This document shows, in pieces, positions 26,997 through 36,327 of a stretch of DNA of 64,000 bases (position 1 is its first letter; each line of letters opens with the position of its first letter). The stretch is from Cloacibacterium rupense (GTDB lineage: Bacteria > Bacteroidota > Bacteroidia > Flavobacteriales > Weeksellaceae). Both the position numbers and the translations under genes were made by a program. The notes under the pieces are model-generated. The model saw only the letters and a list, made by a program, of their open reading frames with translations. It was not told the DNA's origin and made no database searches. Location: NCBI RefSeq assembly GCF_014645495.1, contig NZ_BMLV01000001.1, positions 479,996 through 543,995 of the forward strand, given 5' to 3'.

Positions 26997-29960
26997 TTAA
27001 AATTCTAAGTTAACACCAAATGTAAATGTTCTAGGCGAAGGGTATCTACCATTGTCTATACCTGTTAATAAAACATTTTGATTAAAAGAACCAATCTCTG
27101 GATCGTATCCTGAATAGTTTGTAAAAGTATATAAGTTCTGCGCACTTACATAGAATCTTACTCTACTCATCTTAAGTGTAGAAAGGAAATTAGCTGGCAT
27201 AGTGTAGCCCAAGGTCACATTTTGAATTCTGGCATAATCACCTTTCTCAACAAATCTATCAGAAATATCAATGTTAGGATTACTGGTGCTTCCTATAGGT
27301 CTAGGTAAACTAGCATTAGGATTTTGAGGTGACCAAAAATCCATCGCTTCTACTAATTGATTTTGGTAAAGCATAGCATTTTGAATACCATTTCTTCTGG
27401 TAAGATTCATTACATCATTTCCTATAGAACCTTGTAAAAATATTGATAAATCTATATTTTTATACTTAAATGTATTGGTAAAACCAAAAGTAAAATCTGG
27501 GTTAGGGTCACCTATGATGGTCTTATCTTTAGCATCTACTACACCGTCACCATTTACATCTACATATCTTACATCACCTAAATAAGTTTGCCCTGGAGCT
27601 GTACCTATTGATTGACCAAACTGTATTGGTGCATTTTGTAGCTCTTCTAATGTTCTAAAAATTCCATTGGTTTTATATCCCCAAAAAGATCCAATAGACT
27701 GTCCTACAATAGAATTGGTAACCACATATGGTTGATATCCGTTCATATTGGCTTGTTCTGTAAGGGTAACACCATTTACGATGTCTAGCAATCTATTCTT
27801 ATAATGAGAAATCACCAATGAAGATGACCAATTAAAAATTTCTCCATTTGTATTATATCCTAAGGTTAAGTCAATCCCTTTATTTTCAACTTTACCTAAG
27901 TTAGAATATGGAGCATCCATACCACCATACTGAGATAAGCCTCCAGTTAAATAATCAGGTAATGGGTACTGAAATAAGAAACCTTTAGATTCTTTGATAT
28001 AGTAGTCAAAATTGACATTAAAGTTTCTAAACAATGTGAAATCTACACCATAATTGGTTTGTTTCATTGATTCCCAAGTAAGGTCTGGATTTGGAATATT
28101 TGATGGTAAGAAATAATCTGTCAATAAAGCAGAATATCTGTTGTTTGGTATCTGTTGATTACCAGTTTCTCCGTAACCTACTCTAAATTTAAGGTTATCA
28201 ATATAAGGTTTCAAAGGTTCCATAAATTTTTCATTAGAAACTTTCCAAGAAACGGCAACCGCAGGGAAATAACCTACCTGATTATCACCTGCCGTAGGGT
28301 CAAATTTAGAAGAAACGTCTCTTCTGATAGAAGCTGAGAAACTATAGGTGTTATTAAAATCATAAATAAGACGTGCAAATAAAGATGCAATAGATGCACT
28401 TCCTTTGTAACTGGTTACTTTTCTGTTATCAGCATCAGAAAGATTGAGACCGTATATATCATTGGTTTTAAAGCCGTGTCCTTCTCCTAAAATACCTTCC
28501 CAATGACTATCTAAAGCTTCTTGACCAGCCAAAACGGTAAATTTATGATTTCCTAAAGCAAAATCATAAGTCAATAAATTCTTAACGTTGATAGAATACC
28601 AATTTTGTCTTCGTTCGAACAAGTCAGCTGTTAAATTAACTTGAGAACCTCTGTCATAAGAAGGTTGAAAATCTGTAGATTCTGAAAACTCAGTATTAGC
28701 AGCTAATTCGGCTCTATATTTTAAACCTTTCAATAAATTAACTTCACCAAATATACCACCCAAGAAATTTTTTCTAATCAGTTTATTTTCTCTTGTAAGT
28801 GCTTCAGCTACAGGATTGAAATAATTTACATTTTGTCCTGCAGGTGGCGCAGCATATGAGCCATCTAAATTTCTAATTGGCATATCTGGAGCTTGCAATA
28901 ATGTATTAGAAATTAATCCCGTAAAACTTTGATTGACTGTAAATTTCTCATTATTAATACCTGTACTAAAATTACCTCCTACTTTCAACCAATCTTTTAC
29001 TTTTGCATCTAGGTTTAATCTTACCGTGTATCTTTTAAGTCCAGTACCAATAATATTGCCTGGTTGATCTAGAAAATTACCAGACATGTAGTACGATACC
29101 CCATCTTTACCTCCTGAGAAAGCCAATTGATGACTCTGTGCAATAGCAGTTTGGTAAATTTCTTTTTGCCAATCTGTACCATATCCTAGTAATTCTGGAT
29201 GTGCAAATTCTGGTCTTGGTTGAGCATTAAATAGTGCTGCTAATTGATTTTGATGCAAGGCATATTGTTGTAAATTCATCACATCTAATGTTTTGTAGAT
29301 AGATGAAACAGAAGAATAGCCTTCATAAGAGATTTTACCCGTTCCTTTTTTTCCAGATTTTGTAGTGATAATGATTACACCATTAGCCCCTCTAGAACCA
29401 TATATAGCGGTAGCAGATGCATCTTTTAACACATCTATACTTTCAATATCATTTGGATTCAAAAATGAAATAGGAGAAACAGCATTGTTACCTCCGCCTC
29501 CAGTAGAAGAGAAATCGCTTCCTGCAATTGGTCTTCCACTAGTAGATCTACCAGTAGCATCACCAGAAATAGGAATCCCATCTACAACATAAAGTGGCTC
29601 ATTGGTTCCATTGATAGAGGTTACCCCTCTCACCCTTACTGAAGCTGCTGCCCCCGGTTGTCCATTACTATTGGTAACAGATACCCCTGCAAGTTTACCT
29701 TGAATCATTTGATCTAAAGAAACTTGTTTAATGTCTTGGATATCTTTTGTTTTAATAGAAGATACCGAAGAATTTACATCACTTTTTTTCTGAGTCCCAT
29801 ACCCAATCATCACGACTTCCTCTATTTGTTTCGTTTTAAGAGTGTCTCGTGAAGATTTTTGCTGAGCATCTACAGTGGTGATAGCTCCAAGAAGAAACAG
29901 AACGGCGATATTAGTTTTACCTCTGCTGCTTGGATTTAGATAATAAAGAAAACTCTTCAT
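26997..29960 (-). CDS. SusC-like TonB-dependent transporter of mannan locus
   Basis: 987 residues. Signal peptide to about residue 32 (TTVDAQ), then almost at once the SusC plug: EEVVMIGYGTQKKSD, IQGKLAGVSVTNSNGQPG, VRVRGVTSINGTNEPLYVVDGIPI, and IDVLKDASATAIYGSRGANGVIIITTK. The barrel fills the rest and ends FTFGVNLEF. The N-terminal carboxypeptidase-regulatory-like domain usual in SusC proteins is absent, which explains the shorter length. First gene of the minus-strand SusC-SusD-TIG-GH27-GH5 run. Imports mannan oligosaccharides by inference from context. Confidence 0.95.
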   Translation of the reverse strand: MKSFLYYLNPSSRGKTNIAVLFLLGAITTVDAQQKSSRDTLKTKQIEEVVMIGYGTQKKSDVNSSVSSIKTKDIQDIKQVSLDQMIQGKLAGVSVTNSNGQPGAAASVRVRGVTSINGTNEPLYVVDGIPISGDATGRSTSGRPIAGSDFSSTGGGGNNAVSPISFLNPNDIESIDVLKDASATAIYGSRGANGVIIITTKSGKKGTGKISYEGYSSVSSIYKTLDVMNLQQYALHQNQLAALFNAQPRPEFAHPELLGYGTDWQKEIYQTAIAQSHQLAFSGGKDGVSYYMSGNFLDQPGNIIGTGLKRYTVRLNLDAKVKDWLKVGGNFSTGINNEKFTVNQSFTGLISNTLLQAPDMPIRNLDGSYAAPPAGQNVNYFNPVAEALTRENKLIRKNFLGGIFGEVNLLKGLKYRAELAANTEFSESTDFQPSYDRGSQVNLTADLFERRQNWYSINVKNLLTYDFALGNHKFTVLAGQEALDSHWEGILGEGHGFKTNDIYGLNLSDADNRKVTSYKGSASIASLFARLIYDFNNTYSFSASIRRDVSSKFDPTAGDNQVGYFPAVAVSWKVSNEKFMEPLKPYIDNLKFRVGYGETGNQQIPNNRYSALLTDYFLPSNIPNPDLTWESMKQTNYGVDFTLFRNFNVNFDYYIKESKGFLFQYPLPDYLTGGLSQYGGMDAPYSNLGKVENKGIDLTLGYNTNGEIFNWSSSLVISHYKNRLLDIVNGVTLTEQANMNGYQPYVVTNSIVGQSIGSFWGYKTNGIFRTLEELQNAPIQFGQSIGTAPGQTYLGDVRYVDVNGDGVVDAKDKTIIGDPNPDFTFGFTNTFKYKNIDLSIFLQGSIGNDVMNLTRRNGIQNAMLYQNQLVEAMDFWSPQNPNASLPRPIGSTSNPNIDISDRFVEKGDYARIQNVTLGYTMPANFLSTLKMSRVRFYVSAQNLYTFTNYSGYDPEIGSFNQNVLLTGIDNGRYPSPRTFTFGVNLEF

Positions 29961-30054
29961 AATAAAATTGGTTGTTAATTTGATTATTTTCCTTCCTTAT
30001 TGACAATTTGTAGATTTTCAAATTATCAATGATTTTTAATTTATTTTAGCAAAA

Positions 30055-30062
30055 CAAATTTA
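30055..30062 (-). promoter_or_regulatory. Candidate -7 box for mannan susC operon
   Basis: On the minus strand TAAATTTG fits TAnnTTTG, about 95 nt before the susC ATG. No clear -33 TTTG lies 19-20 nt upstream, where AATTGTTAATATT (30079-30091, plus strand) is found instead. That absence is compatible with an activator-dependent promoter. Confidence 0.45.
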
Positions 30063-30192
30063 TAACTGAATGTGAAGGAATTGTTAATATTATTTTATCA
30101 ATTATTACTATTATTTTCGCTAATGACATTTTTCATACAAAAATACATCAGTATTTATCATTAAATTGACAAAATAATACAAATATATTTAT

Positions 30193-31071
30193 TTAAAGAA
30201 TTCTCTTGATACCATTAAACTCTTCTCTATACACACTAGGCGTAACTCCTTTTATGCTTTTGAATATCCTATTGAAATTAGCAATATTATTAAACCCACA
30301 TTTAAATGCAATCTCTGAAATACTCAAATCCTTTTCCACAAGGTTTCTTGCTGCATAGCCTATCCTCACATCATTTACATAATTCACAAAAGTCTTATTA
30401 GTTCTTTTCTTTATAAATCTATTAAATGAGACAGGACTCATTAATGCAACTTTAGAAACTTCCTCTAAAGTCAGCTTATTAGAAAAATTCTTTTGGATAT
30501 AATCATACACTACTTTCATTTTATCATCATCTTCAAATTTGTCATAATCTACTGTAAATGTGGATAGTATCCTTTGATTTCTAGAAGTTGCCATATCATG
30601 CAAAATGGACAATATTTCTAAAAAATAATCCATTCCATCTAGTCTAGAAAGATTACAAATACGCTTAGAAAGATAATCTGCAGTAGAATACGAAAACAAA
30701 ATCCCATGAGATGACCTATTAAACATATCTCGTATAGGCCTCATAATCCTTCTTGACAAAAGATTATCATCAAATAATTTTTCATCAAATTGTATGGTAA
30801 TCTCATGAATATTCTTCTCTTTACATTTATATGTTTCCCATGCATGATATAAATTCGGACCTACTAAAACCAACTCTATATCATCTATTTCCTCTATATG
30901 ATCGCCTACTATCCTCCTCACACCTTTACCATTTTGTATAAAATTAACTTCAAATTCTGGGTGGAAATGAATAGGAAAATCAAACTTGTCTTTCACTCTA
31001 TCAAACACTAAAAAGCTGTCACTGCTGGTTAATGGAGGAATTTCTCTAAAAAAATTTTTCTCATTTTTCAT
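30193..31071 (-). CDS. AraC-family regulator with N-terminal cupin sensor
   Basis: About 292 residues from the ATG at 31071; an ATG 33 nt upstream would add a less typical MILYNCNKNKA tail and cannot be excluded. N-terminal cupin-like sensor (about 20-150: FPIHFHPEFEVNFIQNGKGVRRIVGD, LVGPNLYHAWE) and a C-terminal double helix-turn-helix of AraC/XylS type (about 185-285: LTLEEVSKVALMSPVSFNRFIKK, ISEIAFKCGFNNIANFNRIFK, GVTPSVYREEF). It sits between the two arms of the mannan locus and is divergent from the GH26 arm, so it is the obvious candidate activator responding to mannose or manno-oligosaccharides. Confidence 0.9.
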   Translation of the reverse strand: MKNEKNFFREIPPLTSSDSFLVFDRVKDKFDFPIHFHPEFEVNFIQNGKGVRRIVGDHIEEIDDIELVLVGPNLYHAWETYKCKEKNIHEITIQFDEKLFDDNLLSRRIMRPIRDMFNRSSHGILFSYSTADYLSKRICNLSRLDGMDYFLEILSILHDMATSRNQRILSTFTVDYDKFEDDDKMKVVYDYIQKNFSNKLTLEEVSKVALMSPVSFNRFIKKRTNKTFVNYVNDVRIGYAARNLVEKDLSISEIAFKCGFNNIANFNRIFKSIKGVTPSVYREEFNGIKRIL

Positions 31072-31144
31072 CGCTTTATTTTTATTGCAATTATATAATA
31101 TCATAATGACAAAATAGTATTACTCATTTAAAAAAAACATCTAC

Positions 31145-31152
31145 TAAATTTG
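31145..31152 (+). promoter_or_regulatory. Candidate -7 box for GH26-GH3 operon
   Basis: TAAATTTG matches TAnnTTTG, 129 nt before the GH26 ATG. A -33 TTTG is not seen. AATTGTTAACATT (31169-31181) follows downstream and resembles the motif near the susC promoter. Confidence 0.4.
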
Positions 31153-31281
31153 TCTTAACAAAAATAGCAATTGTTAACATTCCATTAATATAATTTTTAT
31201 CATACATTTTAAAATATTTTTAAACATTTTAAAATATAGTTGAAAATTCATAAATTGGTTAATAAATTACACTTTTTCATC

Positions 31282-32427
31282 ATGACAAGTTATTTAAAGA
31301 AAATTATTCTCATTACTTTAGGCGCATCATCTCTTACATATCATGCCCAAAACAATCATAATTTGAATATTCTGTCTGATTCTAAAGCAACTAAAGAAAC
31401 TATAAACCTTTATAAAAACCTTATAAAAAACCAGGAGAAAGGATACTTTTTTGGCCATCAAGATGACCTTGCTTATGGTGTAAAATGGAGATATGAAGAA
31501 GGAAGAAGCGACATAAAAGATGTAACCAATGACTATCCAGCAGTTTATGGCTGGGATTTAGGGAGAATCGAACATAAAAAACCAAATAATCTAGACGGAG
31601 TTCCATTTAATAATATGAAAAAATGGATAAAAGAGATTTATGACAGAGGTGGCATTACTACCATAAGCTGGCATATGGATAATCCTTTAACTCTAAAAGA
31701 CTCTTGGGACACCACTCCTAATTCTTTTAAATCTATACTCCCAAATGGATCAAAACACGAACTTTACAAATCTTGGTTAGACAAAGCAGCCAAATTCTTA
31801 GGCTCATTGAAAGGATCAGACGGAAAAAAGATACCTATTCTTTATAGACCTTTTCATGAATTAACTGGAAACTGGTTTTGGTGGTGTAAAAACAATGCTA
31901 ATCCACAAGAATTTAAAGAAGTTTGGAAATTTACCATCAATTATTTAAGAGAAACCAAAAAACTACACAATTTAATTATTGTATATAATACTGCCGATTT
32001 CAAATCTAAAGAAGATTTTTTAGAATATTATCCAGGAGATGATGTGGTAGATATGATTAGTTTTGATAAATATCAATACAATGACCCTACTAAAGATAAT
32101 TCATTCATTGCAGACACTCAAAATCAATTAAAAATAATGAATGAAGTTTCTCTAGAGCATCATAAACCTATGGCTATTGCAGAAACTGGCTACGAACAAA
32201 TCCCATATGCTAATTGGTGGACCAAAACACTTACCGATGCAATAGGAAATTACAAAATCTCTTTCGTTTTGGTGTGGAGAAACCACGGCTGGCAAGAAAA
32301 TGAAAAGAAAATGCACTACTACGCACCATATAAAGGGCAAATCAGCGAAAATGATTTCATAGATTACTATAACATGCCCAATACTTTCTTTCAAAAAGAT
32401 GCAACCAAACTAAACTTATACAAATAA
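31282..32427 (+). CDS. Beta-mannanase, GH26
   Basis: 381 residues from the ATG at 31282; the preceding in-frame TTG is rejected because it puts a charged 14-residue tail before the signal peptide MTSYLKKIILITLGASS...HAQ. GH26 retaining mannanase with acid/base Glu193 in RPFHELTGNWFWW and nucleophile Glu301 in IAETGYEQ; YFFGHQDDLAYG and VYGWDLGRIE are family blocks. It cuts beta-1,4-mannan or releases mannobiose. Without a lipobox it probably acts in the periplasm. Its stop overlaps the transporter start (TAATG), so the product is likely passed straight to the symporter. Confidence 0.94.
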   Translation: MTSYLKKIILITLGASSLTYHAQNNHNLNILSDSKATKETINLYKNLIKNQEKGYFFGHQDDLAYGVKWRYEEGRSDIKDVTNDYPAVYGWDLGRIEHKKPNNLDGVPFNNMKKWIKEIYDRGGITTISWHMDNPLTLKDSWDTTPNSFKSILPNGSKHELYKSWLDKAAKFLGSLKGSDGKKIPILYRPFHELTGNWFWWCKNNANPQEFKEVWKFTINYLRETKKLHNLIIVYNTADFKSKEDFLEYYPGDDVVDMISFDKYQYNDPTKDNSFIADTQNQLKIMNEVSLEHHKPMAIAETGYEQIPYANWWTKTLTDAIGNYKISFVLVWRNHGWQENEKKMHYYAPYKGQISENDFIDYYNMPNTFFQKDATKLNLYK

Positions 32428-33854
32428 TGGCTGAAAAAATAAAATTAAAGGAAAAAATAGCATACGGTTTCGGAGATGCAGCCTCCTCTATGTTTTGGAA
32501 GATTTTTGGGATGTACTCCTTATTCTTCTACACAGATGTTTTCGGGATTACCGCTGCTGCTGCAGGAACTATGTTCCTCATTGCAAGGCTTTGGGATTCT
32601 TTCTTTGATGTCTTTGTAGGAATTGCTGCTGACCGTACTAAAACCAAGTGGGGAAAATATCGTCCTTATCTTCTTTGGTTTGCCATTCCATTTGCAGTAA
32701 TGGGCGTTTTCACATTTTATGCTCCAGATTTAAGCAACACAGGAAAATTAGTTTACGCATACATCACCTATTCATTAATGATGATTGTTTACTCATTGAT
32801 CAATGTGCCTTACGCTTCACTTTTGGGTGCTATTTCTGCAGACCCAGAAGAAAGAAACCAACTGTCTTCATACAGAATGTCATTTGCATTCATCGGTAGT
32901 TTTGTTACATTTATGCTACTACAGCCTTTAATTGATTTTTTTTCAAAAACTTTTGATGCTGATAGCGTGACACAAGCTGCAAAAACTGCCGAAGCTTCTG
33001 TAAGTACTTCGGTTATAGGTTGGGTAATGGGTGTAGGTGTTATTGGGATCATCTGCGTCATTCTATTCTTATTATGTTTCAGTTGGACTAAAGAAAGAGT
33101 GCAACAAATAGAAAGCGAAGAAAATGTTTCCATAAAAACAGACCTTAAAAATCTTTTTCACAATGCCCCGTGGTGGATTTTGGTTGCTACTGGTTTAGCA
33201 GCACTCCTTTTTAATGCCGTAAGAGATAGTGTAGCCATTTATTATTTCAGAGATTATGTGAAATTCAATTACAAAATGGCAGGCACAGGCTGGGACATTA
33301 CCACTATTTATTTCTTAGTTGGTCAAGCTGCCAACCTTATCGGAGTAATGGCGGCCCCTTCAATTTCTGCAAAATATGGTAAGAAAAAAACTTATATGAT
33401 TGCCATTTTATTGGCTGGTTTACTAAGCATTGTCTTTTATTTCATCCCGAATAATATTGTATGGATTTTAACTTTACAATTCTTGATTTCCATATTTGCA
33501 GGATATGTATTACCACTTCTTTGGTCTATGTTTGCTGACATTGTAGACCATCAAGAATTACTAACCGGAAGAAGAGCTACAGGACTTATTTTTTCGTCTT
33601 CTTCTATGTCTCAAAAATTAGGTTGGGCACTAGGAGCAGCACTTAGCGGTTGGATTTTAGCTTGGTTCCATTATGTACCAGATGCGGTAACACAAAGTGC
33701 TGATACCATTTTCGGAGAAAAATTAATGATAAGCCTATTACCTGCTGCTTGCTGTGTTTTAGCACTCGTAGGAATGGTTTTTTATCCCTTATCAGACAAA
33801 AAAGTAAAAGAAATTTCTGAAGAATTAAATTCCAGAAGACAAAATAATATTTAA
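32427..33854 (+). CDS. GPH-type sugar:cation symporter (probable mannobiose importer)
   Basis: 475 residues, about 12 hydrophobic segments, no signal peptide. It belongs to the glycoside-pentoside-hexuronide/MFS group (MelB-like): KEKIAYGFGDAASSMFWKI start, ARLWDSFFDVFVGIAADRTKTKWGKYRPYLLW with the cytoplasmic loop motif, and LLWSMFADIVDHQELLTGRRATG late. The gene lies between GH26 and GH130, so the cargo is most likely mannobiose or mannosyl oligosaccharide moved from periplasm to cytoplasm. Specificity is inferred from context; the same arrangement is known in the Bacteroides fragilis mannan pathway. Confidence 0.92.
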   Translation: MAEKIKLKEKIAYGFGDAASSMFWKIFGMYSLFFYTDVFGITAAAAGTMFLIARLWDSFFDVFVGIAADRTKTKWGKYRPYLLWFAIPFAVMGVFTFYAPDLSNTGKLVYAYITYSLMMIVYSLINVPYASLLGAISADPEERNQLSSYRMSFAFIGSFVTFMLLQPLIDFFSKTFDADSVTQAAKTAEASVSTSVIGWVMGVGVIGIICVILFLLCFSWTKERVQQIESEENVSIKTDLKNLFHNAPWWILVATGLAALLFNAVRDSVAIYYFRDYVKFNYKMAGTGWDITTIYFLVGQAANLIGVMAAPSISAKYGKKKTYMIAILLAGLLSIVFYFIPNNIVWILTLQFLISIFAGYVLPLLWSMFADIVDHQELLTGRRATGLIFSSSSMSQKLGWALGAALSGWILAWFHYVPDAVTQSADTIFGEKLMISLLPAACCVLALVGMVFYPLSDKKVKEISEELNSRRQNNI

Positions 33855-33872
33855 TCATTTATACTAAAAGTT

Positions 33873-35069
33873 ATGAACTTAATGAATGCAACTGACATTT
33901 TTTTGAAAAGAAAAAATGAACTTGAAGAAGAATATAAATCTTTAGTTGAAAAACCTAATGTGCCTGTTAAAGAATTTAACAATGGCATCTACACCAGATA
34001 TCAAAATCCTGTACTTACCAATCAACATATCCCATTAGAATGGAAATTTGATTTTAATCCTGAAAGTAATCCATATTTCTTAGAAAGAATTGGTTTTAAT
34101 GCTGCTTTTAACGCTGGAGCAATAAAATTTAATGGTAAATACCTACTTTGTGCAAGAGTAGAAGGTAATGATAGAAAATCTTTCTTTGCAATTGCTGAAA
34201 GTGATAACGGAATAGACCACTTCAAATTCTGGGATAAACCATGTGTAATTCCTCAGATTGAAGGAAACCCAGATACCAATGCTTATGATATGAGATTGGT
34301 ACAACACGAAGACGGTTGGATTTACGGAATTTTTTGTACCGAAAGAAAAGACCCTAACGCTCCCGCTGGCGACACCAGTTCTGCCATTGCTAATGCAGGT
34401 ATCGTAAGAACTAAAGATTTAATCAACTTTGAAAGACTACCCGACTTAATTTCTAATACAGGCCAACAAAGAAATGTGGTGCTACACCCAGAATTCATTA
34501 ATGGTAAATATGCACTTTACACGCGTCCACAAGATGGTTTTATCGATGTAGGAAATGGCGGTGGAATTGGACTAGGATTTGTAGATGATATGACCAACCC
34601 AATTGTTAAAGACGAAAAAATTATTTTCGGAAAAGTGTATCATACCATTTATGAACTTAAAAACGGATTAGGTCCTGCACCAATTAAAACATCTAAAGGC
34701 TGGTTACATCTAGCGCATGGCGTAAGAAATACTGCCGCAGGTTTGCGCTATACTCTTTACATGTTCATGACAGACTTAAACGATATTTCTAAAGTAATTC
34801 ATACACCAGCAGGTCATTTTATGGCACCAGAAAATCAAGAACGTGTTGGCGATGTTTCTAATGTTTTATTCTCAAACGGATGGATTGCAGATGATGACGG
34901 CAAAGTTTACATTTATTATGCCTCTTCAGACACCAGAATGCATGTGGCGGTTTCAGATGTAGAACGTTTGGCAGATTATGTAATGAAATCACCAGAAGAC
35001 CAATACACAACTGCTGCATCTGTGCAGACTATTATTAACCTCATAGAACATAACAAAAAGTTTTTATAA
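33873..35069 (+). CDS. 4-O-beta-mannosylglucose phosphorylase, GH130
   Basis: 398 residues, no signal peptide, cytoplasmic. GH130 subfamily 1 enzyme converting mannosyl-glucose plus phosphate to mannose 1-phosphate and glucose. Seen: five-bladed propeller motifs ERIGFNAAFNAGAIKFNGKYLLCARVEG-type, DTNAYDMRLVQHEDGW with probable proton donor Asp139, NGGGIGLGFVDDM, LGPAPIKTSKGWLHLAHGVR, and the late YYASSDTRMHVA. Start MNLMNATD; an internal Met4 is an alternative. It is followed by a hairpin and then the epimerase that makes its substrate, which strongly supports the assignment over other GH130 activities. Confidence 0.92.
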   Translation: MNLMNATDIFLKRKNELEEEYKSLVEKPNVPVKEFNNGIYTRYQNPVLTNQHIPLEWKFDFNPESNPYFLERIGFNAAFNAGAIKFNGKYLLCARVEGNDRKSFFAIAESDNGIDHFKFWDKPCVIPQIEGNPDTNAYDMRLVQHEDGWIYGIFCTERKDPNAPAGDTSSAIANAGIVRTKDLINFERLPDLISNTGQQRNVVLHPEFINGKYALYTRPQDGFIDVGNGGGIGLGFVDDMTNPIVKDEKIIFGKVYHTIYELKNGLGPAPIKTSKGWLHLAHGVRNTAAGLRYTLYMFMTDLNDISKVIHTPAGHFMAPENQERVGDVSNVLFSNGWIADDDGKVYIYYASSDTRMHVAVSDVERLADYVMKSPEDQYTTAASVQTIINLIEHNKKFL

Positions 35070-35089
35070 ACTAGTTTCTTTATTATCTC

Positions 35090-35122
35090 AAAAAACCTCA
35101 CCAATTTATCGTGGGGTTTTTT
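35090..35122 (+). terminator. Hairpin plus T-run between GH130 and epimerase genes
   Basis: AAAAAACCTCAC pairs with GTGGGGTTTTTT (12 bp, one G-T) around a 9-nt loop, and the T-run ends 10 nt before the epimerase ATG. A terminator-like element in the middle of an otherwise continuous plus-strand operon. Confidence 0.75.
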
Positions 35123-35132
35123 ACCTAAAAAA

Positions 35133-36323
35133 ATGAAAGTGGAACAGAAAAAACAATTACTTAAAGATAAAGCCAAAGCAGAACTTACCAGTATTTTAAA
35201 ATATTGGCTAGAAAATACCATTGATGAAGAAAATGGAGGATTTGTGGGCGAAATTAATCATCAAAATGTAATCAATAACAATTCTGAAAAAGGTGCTGTA
35301 CTCAATGCTAGAATTCTATGGTCATTCTCCGCTGCCTATGCTGTAGAAAAAAATCCTGAATATCTTAGCACAGCTAAAAGAGCTTTTCAATACATCAAAG
35401 ATTATTTTTTTGACAAAGAATTTGGAGGGATTTTCTGGAGTTTAAACGCAGATGGAAGTCCTAAAGATACCAAAAACCAAATCTACGCTATCGCATTCGT
35501 AATCTATGGATTGTCAGAATTTTATAAAGTTTTCAAAAACGAAGATGCCTTAGAACTCGCGCAAAGCCTTTTTTATAAAATTGAACTTTATAGCAAAGAT
35601 TATAAAAATAAAGGCTATCTAGAAGCTTTCACCAGAGATTGGCAAGAAATAGAAGACCTAAGATTGAGTGAAAAAGATGCCAACGAAAAGAAGACCATGA
35701 ATACGCATCTTCATATTGTAGAAGCTTATGCCAACTTATATACCATCTGGCCAAACCAAAAATTGAAAGATGCCATCAAAGAAATTTTAGAAGTAATCGC
35801 TATTTACTTTATAGACAAAAATTCTTGGCATTTAAAACTCTTTTTTGATGAAAATTGGAAAGAAAAAGAAGATGTCATTTCTTATGGACACGATATAGAA
35901 GCTGCTTGGCTCTTGCAATGGTGTGCAGAAACCATAGAAGATGTAGACTTGGTAAAAAGTTACCAAAAATTTGCTGTAGAATTTGCAAAATCTACCAAAG
36001 AAGGAATAGATAAAGATGGAGGTTTATGGTACGAATACGAACCAAAAAAACAAGAATTAATTGCCGAAAAACATTGGTGGCCACAAGCTGAACTTTGGAT
36101 TGGGATGATTAATGCTTGGCAATTAACTCAGAACGAAGAATTTTTAGACATTACAGAAAAAAACTTCGAATTTGTAGAAAAATACATCATAGACCTTAAA
36201 AAAGGAGAATGGATTTGGGGTGTTTATGCAGACTACTCTCCTATTCTAAAAGATAAAGCAGGATTCTGGAAATGCCCATATCATAATTCCAGAGCATGTA
36301 TAGAACTTATAAAACGTCTTTAG
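35133..36323 (+). CDS. Cellobiose 2-epimerase (AGE family; mannobiose to mannosylglucose)
   Basis: 396 residues, cytoplasmic (alpha/alpha)6 barrel. The catalytic histidines are His194 (NTHLHIVEAYA), His253 (SYGHDIEAAW) and His384 (CPYHNSRAC). Their spacing (59 and 131) equals that of the characterised Rhodothermus cellobiose 2-epimerase as I recall it (200/259/390), and WWPQAE is present. Cellobiose 2-epimerases invert C2 of the reducing sugar of beta-1,4 disaccharides. Beside GH130 the reaction is mannobiose to 4-O-mannosyl-glucose. This distinguishes it from N-acylglucosamine 2-epimerases. It closes the cytoplasmic part of the mannan route. Confidence 0.92.
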   Translation: MKVEQKKQLLKDKAKAELTSILKYWLENTIDEENGGFVGEINHQNVINNNSEKGAVLNARILWSFSAAYAVEKNPEYLSTAKRAFQYIKDYFFDKEFGGIFWSLNADGSPKDTKNQIYAIAFVIYGLSEFYKVFKNEDALELAQSLFYKIELYSKDYKNKGYLEAFTRDWQEIEDLRLSEKDANEKKTMNTHLHIVEAYANLYTIWPNQKLKDAIKEILEVIAIYFIDKNSWHLKLFFDENWKEKEDVISYGHDIEAAWLLQWCAETIEDVDLVKSYQKFAVEFAKSTKEGIDKDGGLWYEYEPKKQELIAEKHWWPQAELWIGMINAWQLTQNEEFLDITEKNFEFVEKYIIDLKKGEWIWGVYADYSPILKDKAGFWKCPYHNSRACIELIKRL

Positions 36324-36327
36324 CACC

